From NCBI RefSeq assembly GCF_900110865.1, contig NZ_FOFD01000002.1:802835-866834 (forward strand): DNA of 64,000 nt, in the 5' to 3' direction. The notes under the pieces were generated by a model. It was not told where the DNA came from and did no database searches. It saw only the letters and a program-made list of their open reading frames with translations. The number at the start of each line of letters is the position of its first letter. The stretch's first letter is position 1. Both the position numbers and the translations under genes were made by a program. Shown here piece by piece: positions 33,577 through 41,105 of this stretch. This DNA is from Natrinema salaciae (GTDB lineage: Archaea; Halobacteriota; Halobacteria; Halobacteriales; Natrialbaceae).

Positions 33577-35262
33577 TCAGTTCATGTAGCCGAGATCGGC
33601 CAGTCGATCGGTCACCGCTTCGTCCGTCGCCGGCCGCTGTTCGTCGTCCCCTTCCTCGTACTCGGGATAGGACATCGGTTCGACCGGGTCGACGACCGGA
33701 ACCACGTTGCCGTCCATGCGGTCGCTGTAGGGGACCCCCATCGCGGCCATGACCGTCGGCGCGACGTCGAAGAGATGGGCCCGCTCCAGGGAGGCGTCCT
33801 CGTCGATTCCCTCGCCCGCGGCGAGGAAGATCCCGTCGAGCTTGTGGTTCCAGGGCTCGGCCGGGTGGAAGTAGTCACCGTCGGCTAGCTGTTCGGAGAG
33901 CATGTGTTCGAAGTCCGCGGGGATCGTGACGATATCGACGGTCTCGTCTATCTCGTCGCCGTGGAAGTACTGTTCACGCGGTGCGACCGTCTCGAAGAAC
34001 GGCTCACCGTCGGGCGTCTCGACGGCCTGAAGCGTTCGAATGAGTTCCTCGCGGAGTTCCTCGTACTCGTCCTGTGGAACGACGCCCGTCGGATCGCGCC
34101 CCTCGAGGTTGATCCGGACGCCGAGTTCGGTTCGCGCACGAACGTACGCCGCCGATTCGGCGAAGTCGACCTGCTCGTTGGCCGTCCGGGAGACGCCGCC
34201 CGGCGCGTACTCGATAGCGACATCGGCCAGTCCGACGCGCTCGAGCGCCGTTCTGATGCGGCGGGCGGTGACCCCGAACCGGGCGGCGACCGATGCCGCG
34301 CGCGCGACCGGCCCCGGCTCCCAGGTGTCGTACTCCTCCCCCTCGCGGAGCCGCCTGCGCATCGGCGTCCACGATGGCATCCCCTTGCCCCCGGTCGTCG
34401 TCTCGAGGAAGTCCATGTCGCGGAGGTATTCGTTGATCCGGAACTCGTACCCCTCGTACGCGCCCATCCCGTGGTCGCTGACCAGGAAGACGCGGTCCGG
34501 ATCGCACGCATCGAGGATCGCCCCGATCTGCTCGTCGGCCGCCTCGTACACCGGGCCGATGTGGCGATCGTCGCCGCTGAACTCGTGAAAGACCGTGTCC
34601 GTCTTCTGAAACTGGATGAAGCCGAACGCCGGCTCGAACTCGTCGACGAGGTAGCGAAACGCTTCGCCGCGCATCCGAACGAGGTTCTGGTACTCCGCGA
34701 TCTTCGCCTCGTCGTCGAGCGAGTCGTCGTCACGCGTATAGTTCGGATAGACGCGATACGCTCCGATCTCGTCGCGGATCTCGTCTAAGAGCCCCTCGGG
34801 ATGACATCGCGGGTCCTCGGGGCCGAGGAATCCAGGAACGACCGCCCCGTCGAACTCGTCCGGCGGATGCGTGACCGGCGCGTTGACGATGACGCTCGAG
34901 CGATCGTGGCGATCCAGCAGCGTCCACAGCGGATGCTCCCGGACGTCGTCGTTGCTCGTCACGTGCCAGTCGTACCCGTCGTAGCCGACGAAGCCGACCA
35001 CGCCGTGTTTCCCGGGGTTGACGCCGGTGTAGATCGACGGCCAGGCACTCGGCGTCCACGGCGGAATCTGCGACTCGAGCGGCGCGGTTACGCCCTCCGA
35101 ACAGAGCCGCTCGATGGTCGGAATCCGATCGTCTTCGAACAATCGCTCGAAGACCGGTAGACACCCCGCGTCGATACCGATAAGCAGCGTCTCCAATCCG
35201 TTCGATTCCTGTGCGGTACTCCCAGTCGGTGTTGCGTCGTCACGGCGAAACGTCCGAGTCAT
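33577..35262 (-). CDS. Alkaline phosphatase superfamily phosphodiesterase/phosphotransferase
   Basis: 561-residue enzyme of the type I phosphodiesterase/nucleotide pyrophosphatase group. Metal-binding and nucleophile positions are visible: LLIGIDAG near residue 30, PPWTPSAWPSIYTG (Thr/Ser nucleophile) near residue 70, DTVFHEF, VSDHGMGAYEG, and a late WNHKLDGIFLAAG. It lacks a signal peptide, so it should act in the cytoplasm. Proteins of this group occur in archaeal glycan clusters, where they may transfer or remove phospho-sugar groups; substrate unknown. Promoter motif 109 nt upstream of ATG 35262. Confidence 0.85.
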   Translation of the reverse strand: MTRTFRRDDATPTGSTAQESNGLETLLIGIDAGCLPVFERLFEDDRIPTIERLCSEGVTAPLESQIPPWTPSAWPSIYTGVNPGKHGVVGFVGYDGYDWHVTSNDDVREHPLWTLLDRHDRSSVIVNAPVTHPPDEFDGAVVPGFLGPEDPRCHPEGLLDEIRDEIGAYRVYPNYTRDDDSLDDEAKIAEYQNLVRMRGEAFRYLVDEFEPAFGFIQFQKTDTVFHEFSGDDRHIGPVYEAADEQIGAILDACDPDRVFLVSDHGMGAYEGYEFRINEYLRDMDFLETTTGGKGMPSWTPMRRRLREGEEYDTWEPGPVARAASVAARFGVTARRIRTALERVGLADVAIEYAPGGVSRTANEQVDFAESAAYVRARTELGVRINLEGRDPTGVVPQDEYEELREELIRTLQAVETPDGEPFFETVAPREQYFHGDEIDETVDIVTIPADFEHMLSEQLADGDYFHPAEPWNHKLDGIFLAAGEGIDEDASLERAHLFDVAPTVMAAMGVPYSDRMDGNVVPVVDPVEPMSYPEYEEGDDEQRPATDEAVTDRLADLGYMN

Positions 35263-35371
35263 CGGTTCATCTGTATACCAAGTAGTTCCGTTCGACCGCT
35301 GCCGCCAGTCGGCGGAAGCGGTGTCGTTCGTTGCACCACGTATCTACTCCCAGTCTGAGCGACGAAACACT

Positions 35372-35391
35372 TCATTATCGATAGGTTAAAC
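35372..35391 (-). promoter_or_regulatory. Bipartite promoter motif upstream of the phosphodiesterase (copy 13)
   Basis: Minus strand: GTTTA, 8 bp, ATAATGA; 109 nt before the start. Confidence 0.6.
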
Positions 35392-35457
35392 CGTTCTAGA
35401 AGCCGGAACGCCGGTAATTCCTCGACAGCGCGACTCAGTGCCTGCGAACCCGCGACG

Positions 35458-36795
35458 TCACTGTTTGATTCCCGAGACGGTCGCGATCGCGTTCTCGAGG
35501 ATTCCGATCCCGTCGGCCTCGAGACGTTCGGCGCGAAACTCGTCCCGCGCTTCGACCGTGAGACGGACGACGGGTTCGGTCCCGCTCGCACGCAGGAGCA
35601 TCCAGCCATCGTCGAGGTCGACGTAGACGCCGTCGAGCGTGTCGACGTCGTCGTACTGCTCCTGAACGCGATCCCGAACCCGGTTCATCACGGCGGCTTT
35701 CGCCTCGACCCTGACCGACGCGCGACGGATGGGGTACGTCTCGATCGCCGCGACGAGCGACGACAGCGGGCCCCGTTCGGCAGCGAGCGCGACCAGCTTG
35801 CACGCGGCGAGCGGGCCGTCCGGGCACGGCGTCTCGTCGGGCCAGATCCACGCTCCGCTCGGCTCGCCGCCGAAGACGACGTCCGGCCGTGCAGCGCGGT
35901 CGGCCACGAACGTGTCGCCGACCCGCGTTCGGCTCACTGATGCGCCGACCGACGCCAGCGCGTCGTCGACGGCCATGCTCGTCCCGACCGGCGCAGCGAT
36001 CACGTCGCCGTCGGTCGCCGCCTCGCGCGCGAACAGCGCCAGGAGGACGTCCTTCGGCACGAACGACCCCGTCTCGTCGACGGCGAGCATCCGATCAGCG
36101 TCGCCGTCGTGCGCGACGCCGAGCGCGGCGTCCGTCGATTCGACGAGCGCCGAGAGATCGCCCAGCGTCTCTCGAGTCGGTTCACTCGGCCGACCCGGAA
36201 AGCGGCCGTCTCGCTGCCCGTTCAGCGTCACGACGTCACAACCGAGCGTCGAGAGCGCACGGGCAGTGACTCCACCGGCACCGTTCCCGACGTCGACGGC
36301 GACGCTCGGCGGGTCCTCGATCGACACCGACTCGACCAGCGCCGCCGCGTGTCGGGCCGTCGCGTCCTCGAGTCGCTCGAGCGAGCCGTGCCCGTCCCAG
36401 GGCCGCGGGTCGTACTCGTCGCCCCCGACTCGAGCGGCGATCGCGTCGCGCTCCTCGGGACCGAAGGCCTTGCCCGACGCCGACCAGAGTTTGAGCCCGT
36501 TGTCCGGTGCCGGATTGTGCGAGGCCGTGACGACGATTCCCGCGTCCGCGTTCGCCCGTGGGACGGCCCTGGCGATCGTCGGCGTCGGTGCGATCCCGGC
36601 CTCGAGGACGTCCGCACCGCAGTCGCGCAATCCAGCGGTCAGTGCGTCGACCAGAACCGCACCGCTCTCGCGAACGTCTCGCCCGACGACGACACGATCG
36701 TAGCCGTCCGACGCGACGGCGCGACCGACCGAGAGAGCGAGTTCGGCCGTTACCTCCTCGCCGACGGTTCCGCGAATACCGCTCGTTCCGAACAT
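35458..36795 (-). CDS. glmM: Phosphoglucosamine mutase/phosphohexomutase
   Basis: Interconverts glucosamine-6-P and -1-P (or other hexose phosphates). The 445-residue protein starts MFGTSGIRGTVGEEV, has the phosphoserine loop VVTASHNPAPDNGLKLW near residue 93, the metal loop GVAHDGDADRM, the sugar-binding FGGEPSGAWIW, and the C-terminal phosphate-binding RASGTEPVVRLTVEA. GlmM is the most likely role given glmS in the same regulon-like region, but phosphomannomutase cannot be excluded. Start fixed at 36795 by homology. Promoter motif 25 nt upstream. Confidence 0.92.
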   Translation of the reverse strand: MFGTSGIRGTVGEEVTAELALSVGRAVASDGYDRVVVGRDVRESGAVLVDALTAGLRDCGADVLEAGIAPTPTIARAVPRANADAGIVVTASHNPAPDNGLKLWSASGKAFGPEERDAIAARVGGDEYDPRPWDGHGSLERLEDATARHAAALVESVSIEDPPSVAVDVGNGAGGVTARALSTLGCDVVTLNGQRDGRFPGRPSEPTRETLGDLSALVESTDAALGVAHDGDADRMLAVDETGSFVPKDVLLALFAREAATDGDVIAAPVGTSMAVDDALASVGASVSRTRVGDTFVADRAARPDVVFGGEPSGAWIWPDETPCPDGPLAACKLVALAAERGPLSSLVAAIETYPIRRASVRVEAKAAVMNRVRDRVQEQYDDVDTLDGVYVDLDDGWMLLRASGTEPVVRLTVEARDEFRAERLEADGIGILENAIATVSGIKQ

Positions 36796-36820
36796 AGCGG
36801 AATGCTCGAAGAGAACGGAA

Positions 36821-36840
36821 TTACTATGAAGTCGGTAAAC
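36821..36840 (-). promoter_or_regulatory. Bipartite promoter motif upstream of glmM (copy 14)
   Basis: Minus strand: GTTTA, 8 bp, ATAGTAA; 25 nt before the start. The transposon relic begins directly upstream of it. Confidence 0.65.
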
Positions 36841-36995
36841 GTTCCCGACCACGGTGCTCCGTGGGGGTCACCCCGCCGTGCTCCGCGACTCCGCTGCTCG
36901 AGCGACGGGATGGAGAGAGCGACGTCCACATCCGGGGCGGCGTGCTGTCCCACGAAGGAACCCTCACCCTTCAGGGCGGGGAGGATAGCAACGAT
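36841..36995 (+). mobile_element. Right-end relic of an IS200/IS605-type (TnpB) element
   Basis: The stretch CACGAAGGAACCCTC followed by a short hairpin (CCTCaCCCT tc AGGGcGGGG) and GAGGAT at 36952-36987 looks like the 3' end of haloarchaeal IS1341/TnpB elements, where the right end also forms the scaffold of the guide RNA. No tnpB ORF remains; the preceding 110 bp may be its decayed 3' end. The identification rests on my memory of such ends. Confidence 0.5.
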
Positions 36996-37007
36996 CGAAT
37001 TCGACAC

Positions 37008-38237
37008 TCATTGCTCCGACTCGGTTGCCCCAAGCAACCCGGCGATCTGTCTCGCGAAGCCTGCTTCAACGACGACCGTGACGAGAATGGCGAGAAAGAC
37101 GGTGCCGAGTAGCAAATGCGCCCCCGACGGATCGGTCGGCGGCACCTCCGTCTGCAGCCGGACGGCGAACAGCGTCGCGACCGACGCAGGGATAATCCCC
37201 CGCGGCCCGACGAAACTCATGAATAGCCGTTCGTTCGTCGTGAAGCCGACCCTGCCCGTCGAGACGAAGACGGCCAGCGGACGGATCACGACCATCAGGA
37301 CCGCGACGACCGCGAGCCCCGCGACACCCAGCGCGAGGAGTTCCGCGAACTCGAGCAACGCCGCGAGCGTGATGAAGACGAACGAGAGGACCAGCAACGT
37401 CACGTCCCTCATGAACTGCAGGATCTCCTCCTGATAGGGCAGTTCGAGGCTTCCGAGGGTGAACCCCGCAGTGGCGGCGGCCACGATTCCGGCCTCCGAG
37501 AACACCGAGTCAGCGGCGGCGAACGCGATGACGGCACTGGCCAGCGCGAGCAGTCGAGCCGTCTGCGGCGCGGTCTCGGATGGGTGTTCGACCTGCGTGA
37601 GGAGGTACCAGACGACCCCGGCGACCACGAACCCGACGATCACCCCCATCGCGAGGCGCTGGACGAAGAGCCACACGTACCCGCCCGGCGCGAGGTGTCG
37701 GGCCGTCATGGCCTTGAAGAGGACGACCGCCAGCACCGCGGCCGTGACGTCGTTGACGATCCCTTCGATTTCGAGCGTCGTGGCGACCTCCTCGCGAACG
37801 GGAACCACCGCGAGAATCGGCGCGATGACCGTCGGCCCGGTGGCGACCAGCAGCGCGCCGATGAGGAACGCGATATCCCAGCTCGCTCTCAGCAGCAGGC
37901 GCACGGCCAGGGCCGTCCCGACGAACGCGATGACCGCTCCGATCGTGATCATCCGGCTGACCGCCCTCGACGCATTCCAGATGGCCCCGTACTCGAGGCG
38001 AAACGTGCCCTCGAAGATGATGATGGCGACGCTCACGCCGACGATGGTCGAGAGCGAATCGCCGACGGCGTCGGGCGGTATCAACTCGAGACCCTCGGGA
38101 CCGATGGCGACGCCCATGAGGATGAGAAACAACACGCTCGGCACCCGGTACTTCGCGGCGAGAACCTGCGCCGCGACACCGAGGCCGACGATGGCCGCGA
38201 TGAGGGCGACGACGTCGAGGCTGACGTGAATGGACAC
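37008..38237 (-). CDS. Cation/proton antiporter (CPA1, NhaP-like)
   Basis: About 409 residues and 11-12 hydrophobic helices. The core contains VLFLILMGVAIGPEGL, VATGPTVIAPIL in the discontinuous-helix region, EGIVNDVTAAVLAVVLF with the ion-binding Asn-Asp pair, and FMSFVGPRGIIPASVATLF near the end. It exchanges Na+ or K+ for protons across the membrane. The C-terminus is short, without a TrkA/RCK domain. The start is not certain: no ATG lies near the first helix, so I take GTG 38237 (SIHVSLDVVALIAA follows); the open frame goes to 38354. Confidence 0.88.
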   Translation of the reverse strand: MSIHVSLDVVALIAAIVGLGVAAQVLAAKYRVPSVLFLILMGVAIGPEGLELIPPDAVGDSLSTIVGVSVAIIIFEGTFRLEYGAIWNASRAVSRMITIGAVIAFVGTALAVRLLLRASWDIAFLIGALLVATGPTVIAPILAVVPVREEVATTLEIEGIVNDVTAAVLAVVLFKAMTARHLAPGGYVWLFVQRLAMGVIVGFVVAGVVWYLLTQVEHPSETAPQTARLLALASAVIAFAAADSVFSEAGIVAAATAGFTLGSLELPYQEEILQFMRDVTLLVLSFVFITLAALLEFAELLALGVAGLAVVAVLMVVIRPLAVFVSTGRVGFTTNERLFMSFVGPRGIIPASVATLFAVRLQTEVPPTDPSGAHLLLGTVFLAILVTVVVEAGFARQIAGLLGATESEQ

Positions 38238-38520
38238 CGGTTCATCGACCTCCGGGACGGGGAGGACGACTCTCCGTGCACCACGCACCCAACGAGTGAC
38301 GCCTCCGCGGGTCGTTCCCGACCAATACGACCGACATGCAACGTGCATCCACACCCAGTCACAAGTATCCGCAGACTCGGCGATAACCGACCGCTACCGA
38401 GTATTGCGCGATATCGTTCGAGAGTCGTTCGAAACGACCCCCGCCCTCAACGGGCGTCTCCTGGATCGAACGAACAGGGAGTCCGGATCGGCGCTGCTGA
38501 ACCCATTTGGAACGGAGAGA

Positions 38521-38627
38521 ACCGCGGCAACTCGAATCCGCTCGTCCTCTGGGCTCGAACCGCCGGGGATACTTGCGGCTCACGGATTTGTTCGCCGCAA
38601 AAGTAGTCCCGGGCGGATTCGAACCGC
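38521..38627 (-). repeat. Degenerate copy A of a roughly 100-bp unit ending in the tRNA-Gln 3' sequence
   Basis: Contains an exact 24-bp copy (38604-38627) of the 3' end of the tRNA-Gln gene (tagtcccgggcggattcgaaccgc reads 24 bp; first 20: tagtcccgggcggattcgaa). The part before it resembles copy B. The exact copy lies 99 bp from the functional tRNA end. Confidence 0.8.
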
Positions 38628-38726
38628 GAAGACTCGAATCCTCTCGTCTTCTGGGCCCGAATCCGCTGAACTATCCGCTCCTCACGTCCGTTCGTCGCAG
38701 AATAGTCCCGGGCGGATTCGAACCGC
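38623..38726 (-). repeat. Degenerate copy B joined to the functional tRNA-Gln 3' end
   Basis: About 70% similar by eye to copy A (shared blocks actcgaatcc, ctctcgtc, ctgggc, gttcg and cgcag/cgcaa), ending in the 3' part of the real tRNA at 38703-38726. A tandem arrangement of tRNA 3' ends is what repeated site-specific integration and excision leave behind. Confidence 0.7.
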
Positions 38727-38805
38727 CGTCATGGGCTTGCTTCCGTGACGGCCTGAACCGGACACGTCCAAAGGCCCATATGATTGGCCACTACACCACG
38801 GGACT
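38704..38805 (-). tRNA. tRNA-Gln(TTG) with intron
   Basis: Acceptor strands AGTCCCG (38805-38799) and CGGGACT (38710-38704) pair; the T-arm has GGTTCGAATCC. Anticodon stem TGGGC/GCCCA encloses loop CTTTGGA with anticodon TTG at 38771-38769. About 30 extra bases follow anticodon-loop position 37, as expected for the archaeal intron of tRNA-Gln(UUG) known from Haloferax. No CCA is encoded. Confidence 0.93.
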
Positions 38806-39389
38806 CCTGATCCCAGATAGCAGACGGCAGCACAATAGTGTTACTTTTCGTCTCGAGGAGAGACGGTGATCTGTCCGGCCTCGGCGCGCCGAGGGCAGCT
38901 CCGACAGCGCGTGATCACGTTAGCCATCGTGTGTGCGTCTTCGGGGTGATCGAACGACCGACCGGATGTGAACCGCCTCGGGGTCGAGCGGTTCGAGAGC
39001 GCGTCGCTCTCTCGTCATCACGGAAGATCTTCGATCTTCCGAACGACCCCGAGGCACTCGCCTCGTTCATCGGTGTACTCGAGCCCGCACCCGCGACACG
39101 TGTATTTTCAGCAGCTGCTCGCCGTGCACTTTCGTACGGTGCTGGCGCATCCCCTGCTCCGTCCGGAGCGGCTTACCACACGTTGGGCAGTCCGTGCAGG
39201 GGTTGGCCTCGGCATTCCGTAAACAGTCGAGTCGGACACGCCGCTGACTCGCACACGGCTCGAGACCAGCAATACGCCGGGACGGCGATCAGCGTAACGC
39301 GATCGAGCGTCCCGAAAAGTCCCGAAAACGAGCGGGCAGATCGCGGCGACCGGTCACCTCGTTGCCGGACCCGCTGCCGTGGGGATCGG
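38806..39389. other. Gap of 584 bp holding only element debris
   Basis: Upstream of tRNA-Gln. Apart from the HNH/zinc-finger fragment and its palindrome I see no gene. Open frames across it are not protein-like. Confidence 0.5.
39018..39231 (-). pseudogene. Frameshifted HNH/zinc-finger protein fragment
   Basis: On the minus strand a frame reads NPCTDCPTCGKPLRTEQGMR and then QHRTKVHGE, a typical zinc-finger-like opening of haloarchaeal HNH endonuclease-type proteins. After a one-base frame change near 39110 the next frame reads TCRGCGLEYTDERGE and soon stops at 39018. No further HNH sequence follows. A 9-bp palindrome (cggaagatc, ttc, gatcttccg) sits at its end, 39021-39041. Fragment next to the tRNA scar, probably the residue of an integrated element. 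Confidence 0.5.
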
Positions 39390-40535
39390 CTACAGGTAGC
39401 CTTCCGCGGCCAGTCGCTCGATACCCTCCTCGAGTCGGTCCTCGCTCGCGGCGTACGAGATCCGCGCGTAGCCGGGGGTGCCGAAGGCGCTGCCGGGAAC
39501 GGTCGCGACGTGGGCGTCCTCGATCGCGCCCTCGCACCACGCCTGATCGTCGTCGTCGACGGGCAGCATCATGTAGAACGCGCCCTCGGGGACGGCGACG
39601 TCGACGTCGTGCTCGGCGAGCAGGTCGACGACCAGATCGCGTCGGTCCTCGAAGGCCGCGACCATCTCCGTGACGGCGTCGTCGGTCTCGAGCGCCTCGA
39701 GGCCGGCGTGCTGGACGAAGTTGACGGCCGAGGAGACGGAGTGGCTGTGGAGTTTGCCGGCCTGATCGACCAGCGACTCGGGACCGGCGAAGTAGCCGAG
39801 CCGCCAGCCGGTCATCGAGTAGGCCTTCGAGAAGCCGTTGACCGTCACGGTGCGGTCGGCCATCCCCTCGAGCGTGCCCAGGCTCGTCGGCTCGACGCCG
39901 TAGGTGATCTCCTTGTAGATCTCGTCGGAGATCACGGTCACGTCGTGCTCGACGGCCAGATCGCGGACGCCCTCCAGCGCCGCGTCGGAGTAGACGGCGC
40001 CGGTGGGGTTCGACGGCGAGTTGACGACCAGCAGTTCGGTCTCGTCCGAGACGGCGGCTGCGAGGTCGTCGAGCGCCGGCTCGAGCTGGAAGTCGGTATC
40101 GGAGAGGTCGACGCGGGTGAGCTCGCCGCCGGCCATCTTGACCATGGCTTCGTAGGAGACCCACGCGGGGTCGAGCAGGACGACCTCGTCGCCGTCCTGC
40201 ACGAGCACCTGGACGACCTCGTAGAGGGCCTGTTTCGCACCCGGCGTGACGATGACGTTCTCGGGGCCGTGGTCGAGGCCGTCGTCGGCCAGCTTGTCGG
40301 CGATGGCCTCGCGCAGTTCGAGGATCCCGGCGGACGTGGTGTAGCCGGTGTGGCCGGCGTCCATCGCGTCCTTGCCGGCCTCGACGATGTTCTCGGGCGT
40401 GGGGAAGTCGGGTTCGCCGACGGAGAGGTCGACGATGTCTGCGCCATCGGCCTCGAGTTCGGTGGCGAGCGCGGAGATGGCGAGCGTTGCGGACGGTTCA
40501 ACTCGGCTGACGCGGTCGGTGAATTCCATCGTCAT
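39390..40535 (-). CDS. Pyridoxal-phosphate-dependent aminotransferase (class I, aspartate/aromatic type)
   Basis: 381 residues of the fold-type I aminotransferase AspC/AspB-like group. Visible: VDLSVGEPDFPTPENIV, YTTSAGILELREAIA, VNSPSNPTGAVYS, ISDEIYKEITYG, and the Schiff-base lysine in NGFSKAYSMTGWRLGYF, followed by ARISYAASEDRLEEGIERL with the substrate Arg. The amino donor is probably aspartate or an aromatic amino acid; the exact substrate cannot be read. Its start (Met at 40535, or Met3 at 40529) overlaps the ribH stop by 4 bp, so the two are co-transcribed with ribH first. Confidence 0.93.
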   Translation of the reverse strand: MTMEFTDRVSRVEPSATLAISALATELEADGADIVDLSVGEPDFPTPENIVEAGKDAMDAGHTGYTTSAGILELREAIADKLADDGLDHGPENVIVTPGAKQALYEVVQVLVQDGDEVVLLDPAWVSYEAMVKMAGGELTRVDLSDTDFQLEPALDDLAAAVSDETELLVVNSPSNPTGAVYSDAALEGVRDLAVEHDVTVISDEIYKEITYGVEPTSLGTLEGMADRTVTVNGFSKAYSMTGWRLGYFAGPESLVDQAGKLHSHSVSSAVNFVQHAGLEALETDDAVTEMVAAFEDRRDLVVDLLAEHDVDVAVPEGAFYMMLPVDDDDQAWCEGAIEDAHVATVPGSAFGTPGYARISYAASEDRLEEGIERLAAEGYL

Positions 40536-40966
40536 TGTTGGGAATCGACAGCTGAACTGGGGTCGGGTAGTTCGTCGACGAGATCGAGCGCGCCCTCGAC
40601 GGCTTTGGCGGCGTTCTCAACGCGTTCGCGCGCTTCGGCGGCGGACATGCCGGGGCCGGTCACGCCGAGGGTCACGGGCGTGTCACGTTCGAGACTCACG
40701 TCGGAGAGCCGCTGAGCGGTGGCGTCGGTGATCACCTGATCGTGATCCGTGTCGCCGGTGATGACCGTCCCGACGACGGCCACCGCATCGACGTCGTCGC
40801 GGCGAGCGAGCCGGTCGGCAGCCAGTGGCGCGTCGTACGCCCCCGGTACGTGGACCGTCTCGTACACCTCGGCACCCGCGGCGGTCGCCGCCTCGAGTGC
40901 TTCCTGCTCCATCTGCTCGGTGATCGGGCGGTTGAACTGCGCGACCACCAGTCCGAGCGCGGTCAT
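40532..40966 (-). CDS. ribH: 6,7-dimethyl-8-ribityllumazine synthase
   Basis: Penultimate step of riboflavin synthesis. The 144-residue protein begins MTALGLVVAQFNRPITEQM, with VHVPGAYDAPLAADRL and the VVGTVITGDTDHDQVI phosphate-binding region carrying the catalytic His, and GVTGPGMSAAEARER near the end, all as in archaeal lumazine synthases, which form pentamers or 60-mers. Start at 40966 by homology; an upstream TATA-like gggtaaaag lies about 28 nt away on the minus strand. First of a two-gene unit with the aminotransferase. Confidence 0.93.
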   Translation of the reverse strand: MTALGLVVAQFNRPITEQMEQEALEAATAAGAEVYETVHVPGAYDAPLAADRLARRDDVDAVAVVGTVITGDTDHDQVITDATAQRLSDVSLERDTPVTLGVTGPGMSAAEARERVENAAKAVEGALDLVDELPDPSSAVDSQQ

Positions 40967-41105
40967 AGGCGAGCGGTGGGGAGGACGGGTAAAAGAGGTA
41001 CCGTTCTCGGGTGACGGCTTCCGGTACCCGCGCGTCGATGCGCTGCCGGGAGACCGAGCGCTGGCCCGCTCGTGTGCGACGGAGATTCCCGCCACTCCCG
41101 GGGCG

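Noticed and set aside
38507-38869. 120-codon frame over the tRNA-Gln region
   Set aside because: Its peptide (VPGGFEPP type) is the translation of tRNA T-arm sequence, a known annotation artefact.
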